The position numbers and the translations under genes were made by a program. Below are positions 1 through 5,718 of a stretch of 13,559 nucleotides of DNA, in pieces; position 1 is the first letter of the stretch; each line of letters starts with the position of its first letter. The notes beneath the pieces were generated by a model, which saw only the letters and a program-made list of their open reading frames with translations, made no database searches and was not told where the DNA came from. Source of the stretch: Bacillota bacterium. Its GTDB lineage: Bacteria > Bacillota > Clostridia > Tissierellales > Peptoniphilaceae. The stretch lies in the NCBI GenBank assembly GCA_023393815.1, contig JAEXBU010000052.1, positions 1-13,559 on the forward strand, in the 5' to 3' direction.

Positions 1-1
1 A

Positions 2-190
2 CATTACGTCGTCGCTCCCATCGAAACCACTGTAGAAGGGGATTCCATGGATGAAATCATCGACCTTTTGCGTGCGTGCGAAGCGAAAGTTATGGAAGAA
101 GGCGCCGATTCCGTTTACTGTTACGTAAAGTTAAGCCACGGCAAAGATTCCATTTTAACCATCGATGAAAAGATCGGAAAGTATCAATAA
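2..190 (+). CDS. thiamine-binding protein, MTH1187/YkoF-like (C-terminal part, 5' end outside window)
   Basis: The open frame enters from the left edge and ends at TAA (188-190), leaving 62 residues with no start codon. The visible part begins HYVVAPIETTVEGDSMDEII and includes ADSVYCYVKLSHG. It resembles the C-terminal half of the small (about 100 residue) thiamine-binding family of MTH1187 and YkoF, which are cytoplasmic ferredoxin-like folds. That family is often encoded beside thiamine or hydroxymethylpyrimidine importers, as here with thiX starting 26 bases before this stop codon. The role (binding thiamine or a precursor in the cytoplasm, perhaps sensing or buffering) is inferred from family and context. 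The missing N-terminus prevents a check of the full domain. Confidence 0.75.
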   Translation, partial: HYVVAPIETTVEGDSMDEIIDLLRACEAKVMEEGADSVYCYVKLSHGKDSILTIDEKIGKYQ

Positions 191-929
191 AATTTTCAGA
201 GGGAGTGTTTTTATCGTCGCGCTCTTGGTTCTTTGGCAGGTGCTGAGTACCTCGGGCCTATTGCCCGGCTACTTGCTACCCTCGCCGGTTCAGGTTATCG
301 AGGGCTTTATTCAAGACTTCCCTCTACTGCTCGCCCATTCAAAAGTCACCTTGTTGGAGGCTGCCATAGGCCTTTTCTTCGGCATCGTCTCAGGCTTTCT
401 CTGCGCCTTTTTCATGGATCGCCGAGCTTTTTTTAAAGACGCCCTCTATCCCCTCCTGATCCTGACCCAAACCGTGCCCACCGTAGCGATTGCGCCGCTG
501 TTGGTCTTGTGGATGGGCTACGGTATGACGCCGAAGGTGGTTCTCATTGTCATCGTCACCTTCTTTCCCATGGCCGTGAATTTGTACGAAGGCTTTGCCT
601 CCGCCGATATCGACGAAATGCGTCTATTGCGCGCTATGGGCGCAAGCAAGGGGGAAATCTTCACTTACGTCAAGCTCCCCAACGCTCTGGACGGCTTTTT
701 TTCCGCCCTGAAAATTTCCGCTTCCTACTCTGTCGTCGGCGCGGTAATCGCCGAATGGCTCGGCGGCTTTCAAGGCCTCGGCGTCTATATGACGCGGGTA
801 AAAAACGCCTACAGTTACGATCGTATGTTCGCTGTGATTTTTCTCATATCATTTTTAAGCTTAGTCTTAATGGGTCTGGTCAATCTTTTTCAACGAAAGG
901 CCATGCCCTGGAAGCAACTGAACCGTTAG
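165..929 (+). CDS. thiX: ThiX-type ABC transporter permease for a thiamine pyrimidine precursor
   Basis: A 254-residue integral membrane protein of the BPD (binding-protein-dependent) transport inner-membrane family. Hydrophobic spans lie near residues 13-31, 63-84, 97-117, 122-143, 186-205 and 220-243. Residues 151-172 (LLRAMGASKGEIFTYVKLP) form the EAA loop that docks on the ATPase. With ThiY and ThiZ it should form an importer for formylaminopyrimidine or a related HMP precursor used in thiamine salvage; the substrate is inferred from the ThiY neighbour. The ATG at 165 overlaps the preceding gene by 26 bases and lacks a clear ribosome site, so translation is probably coupled to that gene. 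No later in-frame ATG would keep the first membrane span, which supports this start. The gap to thiY is 10 bases. Confidence 0.88.
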   Translation: MKRSESINKIFRGSVFIVALLVLWQVLSTSGLLPGYLLPSPVQVIEGFIQDFPLLLAHSKVTLLEAAIGLFFGIVSGFLCAFFMDRRAFFKDALYPLLILTQTVPTVAIAPLLVLWMGYGMTPKVVLIVIVTFFPMAVNLYEGFASADIDEMRLLRAMGASKGEIFTYVKLPNALDGFFSALKISASYSVVGAVIAEWLGGFQGLGVYMTRVKNAYSYDRMFAVIFLISFLSLVLMGLVNLFQRKAMPWKQLNR

Positions 930-939
930 GAGTGAAAAA

Positions 940-1926
940 ATGAAACGATTCTTACCCATTCTCTTAGCCGTCCTTCTGTTGGCGGGTTGTTCAAACGCTG
1001 CCGGTACAAAGAATAACGAAGAAAAGCAAAAAGTGCGCCTGGTTCTGGATTGGACCCCCAATACGAACCACACGGGCATTTATGTCGCCAAGGAAAAAGG
1101 CTATTTCGATGAGGTCGGCATCGACCTGGAAATCCTTCAACCGCCGGAAGGCGGCGCGGAAGGTCTCGTCGCCAATGGCGGCGGCGAATTCGGCGTCTCT
1201 TTCCAAGACACCATCGCCGCCTCTTGGGCCAAGGAAGATCCCCTTCCCGTTACCGCCGTGGCAGCCATCCTACAACACAATACCTCCGGCCTGTTAAGTG
1301 CCAAAGACAAAGGAATCGACTCCATGGGCAAACTCACCGGACACACCTACGCCACGTGGAATATGCCCATTGAATTGGCTATGATTAAAACCATGGTCAA
1401 CGACGACGGCGGCGATTTCACGAAAGTAAATCTTCTGCCCTCCAACGTCACCGACATCGTCGCCGCCCTGAACAGCAACGTGGACGCCGTATGGGTCTAT
1501 TACGGTTGGGACGGTATTAAGGCAAAGACGGCGGGTCTTGAAACCAACTACATTCCCTTTATCGACTCTCACTCGGAATTCGACTACTACAGCCCCATTC
1601 TCATCGCCAACAACGACTTCTTAAAGAAAGATCCCGACACGGCGAAAAAAGTCGTTGCGGCCATTGCCAAAGGCTATGATTTCGCCGCTGAACATCCGGA
1701 AGAAGCTGCCGATATTTTATTGAAAGCGTCCCCGGAATTAGACAAAAAACTGGTCGCAGAAAGCCAAGCGTATTTGTCGAAACAATACATCGCCGATGCG
1801 AAACAATTCGGCTTCATCGACAGCGGGCGTTGGAATGCATTTTATAGCTGGCTCTGGGAGAACAAACTGATCGATCGGGAAATCCCGAAAGACTTCGGTT
1901 TCAGTAATGACTACCTCCCCCAATAG
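940..1926 (+). CDS. thiY: ThiY-type substrate-binding lipoprotein (thiamine pyrimidine precursor)
   Basis: A 328-residue extracellular solute-binding lipoprotein of the NMT1/THI5-like family. It has a short signal peptide and a lipobox LLAGC with the lipidated Cys at residue 17, so it should be anchored on the outer face of the membrane. The family hallmark DWTPNTNHTGIYVA is at residues 37-50, and a YYGWDG segment at 187-192 lies in a region that lines the ligand pocket in relatives. Known ThiY proteins bind N-formyl-4-amino-5-aminomethyl-2-methylpyrimidine; that substrate is inferred here. The start is firm: AGGAGTG lies seven bases before the ATG. The gene's 3' end overlaps thiZ by 20 bases. 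It lacks the Cys-rich signature of the yeast THI5 enzymes, so it is a transporter component and not an HMP synthase. Confidence 0.9.
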   Translation: MKRFLPILLAVLLLAGCSNAAGTKNNEEKQKVRLVLDWTPNTNHTGIYVAKEKGYFDEVGIDLEILQPPEGGAEGLVANGGGEFGVSFQDTIAASWAKEDPLPVTAVAAILQHNTSGLLSAKDKGIDSMGKLTGHTYATWNMPIELAMIKTMVNDDGGDFTKVNLLPSNVTDIVAALNSNVDAVWVYYGWDGIKAKTAGLETNYIPFIDSHSEFDYYSPILIANNDFLKKDPDTAKKVVAAIAKGYDFAAEHPEEAADILLKASPELDKKLVAESQAYLSKQYIADAKQFGFIDSGRWNAFYSWLWENKLIDREIPKDFGFSNDYLPQ

Positions 1927-2662
1927 CCCCTTGATGCAGGCCGAAGGCATCAGTCGCGCATTCGACGGCACGTATTACCTGAAAGATGTGAACCTTACCG
2001 TCCCAAGAGGAAAAGTCGTGTGCCTTCTAGGCCAAAGCGGCAGTGGAAAGACCACTCTCTTTAATATTCTCGCCGGTCTGGACAAACCCGACGAAGGTAC
2101 CGTACGACTTCTGGGCGAAGATATTACGGCTAAACCCGGCCACGTAGCCTATATGCTGCAAAAAGATCTTCTGCTCAAGCACTTAAAAATCATCGACAAT
2201 GTTTCATTGCCCTTGCGCCTTTCCGGCAAAAGTAAAGAAGAGGCGCGAGAAACGGCATCCAGCTACTTTAAGGAATTCGGTTTAGAAGGAATGCAGTTGC
2301 GCTACCCCGCCGCATTAAGCGGCGGTATGGCCCAGCGCGCGGCCTTTTTAAGGACCTTTCTCTTTTCTAAGGAACTGGTCCTGCTGGACGAACCCTTCTC
2401 CCGCCTGGACGCCATTACAAAGACGTCCATGCAAGACTGGTATATAACCATCAAAGACAAGTACCGACTTACCACGGTTCTTATCACCCACGATATCGAC
2501 GAAGCCCTGCGCATGGCCGATAGCATTCTCGTGCTGTCGCCGAAAATGAAAACCTTCGGCTACACTTACGAAGTAACTGTCTCCGATCGAAAAAATTTTC
2601 CGACTACACCCGACTATTTGGAGGCAAAGAAAAAAATTCAAGACGCATTGCTTAAACTGTAA
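1907..2662 (+). CDS. thiZ: ThiZ-type ABC transporter ATPase
   Basis: A 251-residue ABC ATPase that should power uptake through ThiX with substrate delivered by ThiY. All catalytic motifs are intact: Walker A GQSGSGKTT (42-50), Q-loop Gln85, signature LSGGM (137-141), Walker B ELVLLDEP (156-163), D-loop SRLD (165-168) and the switch His195 in THD. It belongs to the nitrate/taurine/thiamine-precursor type of importer ATPase. The ATG at 1907 lies 20 bases inside thiY and has no strong ribosome site, suggesting coupled translation. An ATG at 1934 (residue 10) is a possible alternative and would remove the overlap, but it has no better ribosome site. This is the last gene of the operon; a hairpin terminator begins at its stop codon. 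Confidence 0.9.
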   Translation: MTTSPNSPLMQAEGISRAFDGTYYLKDVNLTVPRGKVVCLLGQSGSGKTTLFNILAGLDKPDEGTVRLLGEDITAKPGHVAYMLQKDLLLKHLKIIDNVSLPLRLSGKSKEEARETASSYFKEFGLEGMQLRYPAALSGGMAQRAAFLRTFLFSKELVLLDEPFSRLDAITKTSMQDWYITIKDKYRLTTVLITHDIDEALRMADSILVLSPKMKTFGYTYEVTVSDRKNFPTTPDYLEAKKKIQDALLKL

Positions 2663-2709
2663 AAAATCCCTGCGACGCGGTTATTGAGCCGCCTTCGCAG
2701 GGATTTTTT
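2661..2709. terminator. bidirectional Rho-independent terminator between thiZ and the SLH-glutaredoxin gene
   Basis: AAAAAATCCCTGCGA (2661-2675) is the exact reverse complement of TCGCAGGGATTTTTT (2695-2709), a perfect 15-base arm. A smaller GCGG/CCGC stem lies inside the loop. The A-run on one side and T-run on the other give a U-tract in both directions, so one hairpin can stop both converging transcripts. It starts at the thiZ stop codon and ends three bases from the stop codon of the minus-strand gene. Confidence 0.93.
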
Positions 2710-2712
2710 CAC

Positions 2713-3657
2713 TTATCGAACGCGCGAATCGAACAATGCCATGATTTCAAAGGGACTGTAGCCCTGGATTACCGTACCGTCGACGATCGTAACGGGCACG
2801 CCTTTGTATCCTTTCTCCCTAAATTCCCGTAAGGCTTCGGGATCTTTCGAAATATTTTTTTCGACGTAGGGATTATGTAGGCTATCCTCAAAAATAAACT
2901 TGGTCATTTCGCAGTACGAACATCCATCTTCCGTATAGATCACCACGTTCTTCACCATTTGCGCAGGCGGCGTATAATCGCCTGCCTTTTTCGAAATAAT
3001 CGCCATTTCCGAGCGGCGAATCGGTCGATCCCCTTGGAAAAGTCCGTCGCTACCTTCGGCGGCAAGGATGCCTTCCTTCACTAAAGCCGCCACATAATCC
3101 GCCGCGGGAATTTGCACGTCGATTTCATTTGAAACGGTGCCCATTTGATCCACGTCACGCATTTTCAGGTTCGAGTGATCCTTTAGGCCGTATAAACTCA
3201 AGGCTCTGGCATAATATGCCGCCACTTCCTTGCGGGCGGGGAATACCACGTTCTTTGTATTGAATTGACCGGCCGCCCCAGCTGCTTGCAATTGCTTTTG
3301 CGTGATAATACCTCGGTCCAATGCATACGAGGCGCTTTCCACAGCCCATTCGGGTACGCCGTAAGAGCGAGCCATGCCGCTGTAAGATGCCACAGCCTGT
3401 TTCATTACGGCCTCCGTCGGCTGCTTAACGCCCTTGATCAAGACGAAAATCTCCGGCAACGAAACGTAGCGATCGGGCTTAAACGTGCCATCGGGATAAC
3501 CTGTCAAAACTTTTTTGTCGGCCATTTCGGAAATACAGCTATAGGCCCAGTGGTTCGCTCCCACGTCTTTAAAGCGCGCCGCATAGGCGATGGGGCTTTG
3601 AACCGTCAACGTCAAGGTTGCTAAAGCGATAGCTACAACCGTCGTTCGTTTTTTCAT
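2713..3657 (-). CDS. secreted SLH-domain protein with C-terminal glutaredoxin-like domain
   Basis: A 314-residue exported protein of unknown specific function. Residues 1-26 form a Sec signal peptide (MKKR, hydrophobic core, cleavage after AYA). Three SLH-like repeats follow: a clear one at 28-75 (FKDV...HWAY...GYPDGTFKPDRYVSLPEI), a degenerate one at about 98-152 and a third at about 167-226 ending RRSEMAIISKK. SLH repeats usually hold proteins to secondary cell-wall polymer. Residues 235-311 look like a glutaredoxin/NrdH fold: a beta strand NVVIYT, active site CSYC (246-249) and the cis-proline segment GVPVTIVDG (Pro288). The start at 3657 is chosen because AAGGAGGAG precedes it and the signal peptide begins there; an in-frame ATG at 3771 would add 38 residues before the signal. 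It stands alone between two terminators. A cell-surface thiol-disulfide role is inferred. Confidence 0.85.
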   Translation of the reverse strand: MKKRTTVVAIALATLTLTVQSPIAYAARFKDVGANHWAYSCISEMADKKVLTGYPDGTFKPDRYVSLPEIFVLIKGVKQPTEAVMKQAVASYSGMARSYGVPEWAVESASYALDRGIITQKQLQAAGAAGQFNTKNVVFPARKEVAAYYARALSLYGLKDHSNLKMRDVDQMGTVSNEIDVQIPAADYVAALVKEGILAAEGSDGLFQGDRPIRRSEMAIISKKAGDYTPPAQMVKNVVIYTEDGCSYCEMTKFIFEDSLHNPYVEKNISKDPEALREFREKGYKGVPVTIVDGTVIQGYSPFEIMALFDSRVR

Positions 3658-3660
3658 TTT

Positions 3661-3670
3661 TCTCCTCCTT
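3661..3670 (-). promoter_or_regulatory. ribosome binding site that fixes the SLH-glutaredoxin start
   Basis: On the minus strand the bases read AAGGAGGAGA, near-perfect Shine-Dalgarno, followed by AAA and the ATG at 3657. No comparable site precedes the in-frame ATG at 3771, so the shorter protein with an N-terminal signal peptide is preferred. Confidence 0.85.
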
Positions 3671-3912
3671 GTAAAATGTAAAATTCCATCGACATTACAC
3701 GTTTCTATCATTTCCGGTGAGCGCGTCTTTATATTTCCTCTCTTGGACAGGGACCTTCCCCGAAAAGGCAAACGCGGGAAAGTTCGTATACTCCTTCTTA
3801 CACCGTAAATCTCGTGCCTCCCGCAAGCGGAACGAGCGCCAAGAGAACAATGGTTAAATGCTTTTTCCCATCGATCCTTTTTATTCCTTCGTTTTCTTCA
3901 TCGAACACCTTT

Positions 3913-3942
3913 ATTGTACCAGTCTTTAGCCTTTTATGTATA
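3913..3942 (-). promoter_or_regulatory. candidate promoter for the SLH-glutaredoxin gene
   Basis: On the minus strand TACAAT (3918-3913) is preceded by TGG, giving an extended -10 of the TGnTAnAAT type. Eighteen bases further up is TATACA (3942-3937), matching four of six bases of the -35 consensus. The -35 sits on the edge of the rnpB terminator T-run. Transcription would begin near 3906. It is the best candidate I found by eye in this gap; nothing proves its use. Confidence 0.4.
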
Positions 3943-3964
3943 GAAAAAGCGGGGTCGCCCCCGC
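3943..3964 (-). terminator. Rho-independent terminator of rnpB
   Basis: On the minus strand GCGGGG and CCCCGC (3964-3949) form a six-pair GC stem closed by a GCGA tetraloop of the stable GNRA class. TTTTTC (3948-3943) follows. It lies five bases beyond the 3' strand of the RNase P P1 helix. Confidence 0.88.
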
Positions 3965-3969
3965 CTTTT

Positions 3970-4296
3970 GTCGACTACGTCTATAAGCCGTGTTTTGTAT
4001 TGGTTAACTATCTGTCTGGTCTTTCCGTCGCCGGAAAGCTCAAGCGACCTACCTTCTGGAGGCGACGAGCAGCCGCCTTTCATCCGCTTTGGTCTTGCTC
4101 CGAATGGGGTTTACATAGCCGCACAGTCGCCTGTGCGCTGGTGAGCTCTTACCTCGCCTTTCCACCCTTACCTTTGCAGGCGGTATCTCTCTGTTGCACT
4201 AGCCTTAGGGTCGCCCCCACCGGACGTTATCCGGCATTCTCGCTCTGTGGAGCACGGACTTTCCTCGCATGCGCGCAGTTAACTGACGTACTCGAC
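3970..4296 (-). ncRNA. rnpB: RNase P RNA, bacterial type A
   Basis: This is the catalytic RNA that trims 5' leaders from precursor tRNAs, working with the RnpA protein. On the minus strand the universal blocks appear in order: GAGGAAAGTCCGTGCTCC (4266-4249), GTGCAACAGAGAGATACCGCC (4199-4179), the segment AGGTAAGAGCTCACC just after, the AAGGTAGG loop (4055-4048) that pairs with the tRNA CCA end, and ACAAAACACGGCTTATAG (3998-3981). The order and the region from GGAGCAAG to GGTCGCTTGAGC match the A type (Escherichia coli-like) and not the Bacillus B type. The ends are set by the P1 helix: GTCGAGTACGTC (4296-4285) pairs with GACGTAGTCGAC (3981-3970) with one mismatch. A promoter is correctly placed for a start near 4296 and a terminator follows. 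Length is about 327 bases, usual for the family; the exact ends may differ by a few bases. Confidence 0.95.
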
Positions 4297-4301
4297 TAGT
4301 A

Positions 4302-4330
4302 ATTTTACCATATTTACTCGTCTATTTCAA
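4302..4330 (-). promoter_or_regulatory. promoter of rnpB, partly inside the Nif3-family gene
   Basis: On the minus strand TTGAAA (4330-4325) and TAAAAT (4307-4302) are separated by exactly 17 bases, a near-consensus vegetative promoter. The expected start, about seven bases downstream, coincides with the first base of the P1 helix of rnpB. The -35 and most of the spacer lie in the last codons of the Nif3-family gene. Confidence 0.8.
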
Positions 4331-5075
4331 AGACGAAGGGCGAATTCATCATTACGTGGGCCCGCGCTCCCGATAGATCTTCCACCCACCGAGCCATAGC
4401 CATCAATATGGCTTTTTCGCTTTCAAAGTGGCCGATATCCAAGACCATCAGCCCGAGTTCGTAGGCCCGTTGGCCGTCATGGTGCTTTACATCGCCGGTG
4501 ATCAGTACATCGGCACCGGCAAGAGCCGCTTGGTCGATATAATCGGCGCCGCTTCCGCCCACAAAGGCAACGGTTGCCACTTCTTCTTTTTTCTTGCCGT
4601 AGCCCCGCACATTTTCAATGCCTTCCTCCCTAAAAATAGCCGAAAGCTCCGATAAAGTCATATGGCTTTCGCCGACGATTCCCAGTTCGTCCTCTACCGA
4701 CAGGATGTGACTATTTTTTAACCCGAGCTTATCGATCCATTGCTCGTTCACGCCGTTCTTGGCTTTGTCCATATTCGTATGGGCGGAATACACGGAAATA
4801 CCTCGGCGAATCAACGATACCACCATAGCGCCTTTCATGTTCTCTTCGCCAATGGAATCGAGTCCGCCGAAAAAAAAGGGATGATGGGTCAAAATGAGCT
4901 CCGCGCCGACATCTTCGGCGAGTGTTACGACCTCCGGCGTTACATCCATCGCGACGACCACATTCGTTACTTCCCTCTTAGAAAGTTTCAATTGCCATCC
5001 GCTGGCGTCCCAAGACTCCTGCGTCTCCTCCGGCGCCCATTCCCGTAATTTATCGACAATTTCTACACTGTTCAA
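4314..5075 (-). CDS. Nif3/DUF34 dinuclear metal-centre protein (YqfO/YbgI family)
   Basis: A 253-residue protein of the Nif3-like family, often labelled GTP cyclohydrolase 1 type 2; the physiological reaction of most members is unsettled. Metal-binding motifs are complete: THHP (His64, His65), NMD (Asp103) and GHFESE (His216, Glu220), matching the two-metal site of Escherichia coli YbgI. The length fits the short YbgI form; the extra middle domain of Bacillus YqfO is absent. I place the start at the TTG at 5075 because GGGAGG (5087-5082) lies six bases upstream and the protein then begins MNSVEIVDKL as relatives do. An ATG at 5099 would add eight residues with a poor ribosome site. It overlaps trmK by 26 bases and is the last protein gene of the operon, a trmK-yqfO pairing also known from Bacillus. 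Confidence 0.88.
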   Translation of the reverse strand: MNSVEIVDKLREWAPEETQESWDASGWQLKLSKREVTNVVVAMDVTPEVVTLAEDVGAELILTHHPFFFGGLDSIGEENMKGAMVVSLIRRGISVYSAHTNMDKAKNGVNEQWIDKLGLKNSHILSVEDELGIVGESHMTLSELSAIFREEGIENVRGYGKKKEEVATVAFVGGSGADYIDQAALAGADVLITGDVKHHDGQRAYELGLMVLDIGHFESEKAILMAMARWVEDLSGARAHVMMNSPFVFEIDE

Positions 5076-5718
5076 TGTACGCCTCCCATTTTTCCACATC
5101 TTTTTCCGCTTTTTCGATTATATCTTCGCGGCCACTCTCTCTTACCGCTTCGACTACACCTTCGAGCCGCGCCTTTTCTTTTTCCGCCATAGGCAAAAAG
5201 TCATCGCAAGAAAGAAAATTTCTCCAGGAAACGACATCTGCGCCGCCGGCGGCAATTTTCATCAGAGGGTAAAATTTCCCCCGCTCCTCGATGAGGTCCA
5301 CATTCAGCAGGTGAAAACCGCCTTCGGAAAGGTAGTCGAACAGATCCTCCGCTCCCTGCATCGGCTGGACGATACACCAATGCAGAGCTTCTACCACGTC
5401 CCTTCCCCGGGACAAAATATCCGCGATTAAGTGGCCTCCCATGCCCATAACGATCGCTCCGTCGATCTCTCCCGGTGCGATAGGCGCAAAGCCGTCGCCG
5501 AGACGCGTTTCAAAACGCCCGCGAAAGGTGTCTGCAAGAAGTGTCGCCGCCTTATTTAGACTGGGCGCGGAAATATCCGTCGCGATCACTTTTTCCGCCC
5601 GGTTCGCCTCCAAAAGCGCGTGGGAGATATAGCCGTGGTCGCAGCCGATATCTCCCACACAATATCCCTTTGGTGTTTTATGAAAAACGGCTAACAGCCG
5701 CTTAGACGATTCGATCAT
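5050..5718 (-). CDS. trmK: tRNA (adenine(22)-N1)-methyltransferase TrmK
   Basis: A 222-residue cytoplasmic methyltransferase that uses S-adenosylmethionine to make m1A at position 22 of tRNAs, a modification of Gram-positive bacteria. The Rossmann-type SAM motif VGDIGCDHGYI is at residues 21-31, with the acidic ribose-binding segment ATDIS at 46-50, the family motif MGMGG at 91-95 and a QPM segment at 118-120. The C-terminal part (about 176-215) is rich in Lys, Glu and Arg and probably a helical coiled coil, as in the Bacillus protein. The start codon overlaps the sigA stop codon as ATGA. It lies between sigA and the Nif3-family gene, as in Bacillus subtilis where yqfN and yqfO follow sigA. 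Length and motifs are normal. Confidence 0.92.
   Translation of the reverse strand: MIESSKRLLAVFHKTPKGYCVGDIGCDHGYISHALLEANRAEKVIATDISAPSLNKAATLLADTFRGRFETRLGDGFAPIAPGEIDGAIVMGMGGHLIADILSRGRDVVEALHWCIVQPMQGAEDLFDYLSEGGFHLLNVDLIEERGKFYPLMKIAAGGADVVSWRNFLSCDDFLPMAEKEKARLEGVVEAVRESGREDIIEKAEKDVEKWEAYIEQCRNCR
5082..5087 (-). promoter_or_regulatory. ribosome binding site for a TTG start
   Basis: The minus strand reads GGGAGG followed by CGTACA and TTG. The strong site at six-base spacing favours initiation at the TTG (5075-5073) over the upstream ATG at 5099, which has only an A-rich stretch before it. Confidence 0.7.

Larger units (their letters stand above)
3658..3942 (-). other. non-coding leader region upstream of the SLH-glutaredoxin gene
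   Basis: About 285 bases between the rnpB terminator and the SLH start codon hold no convincing gene on either strand. A possible promoter lies at the far end (3913-3942), which would give an untranslated leader of about 250 bases. The leader contains an imperfect inverted repeat at 3811-3836 (CTCGT and ACGAG outer arms, CCGC and GCGG inner arms) with no following T-run. Apart from the ribosome site at 3661-3670 I recognise no known riboswitch or T-box core here. Confidence 0.5.

Noticed and set aside
1..190. TPP riboswitch for the thiamine operon
   Set aside because: The left edge is already inside a coding region, and no THI-box sequence is visible in the window.
3658..3771. N-terminal extension of the SLH-glutaredoxin protein from the ATG at 3771
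   Set aside because: It would bury the signal peptide 38 residues into the protein. The strong ribosome site at 3661-3670 supports the start at 3657.
3811..3836. Inverted repeat as a terminator
   Set aside because: The stem is imperfect and no T-run follows on either strand.
3814..4299. Open reading frame of 161 codons on the + strand
   Set aside because: It lies antisense across the RNase P RNA gene, has no ribosome site and resembles no protein; the conserved RNA blocks explain this stretch.
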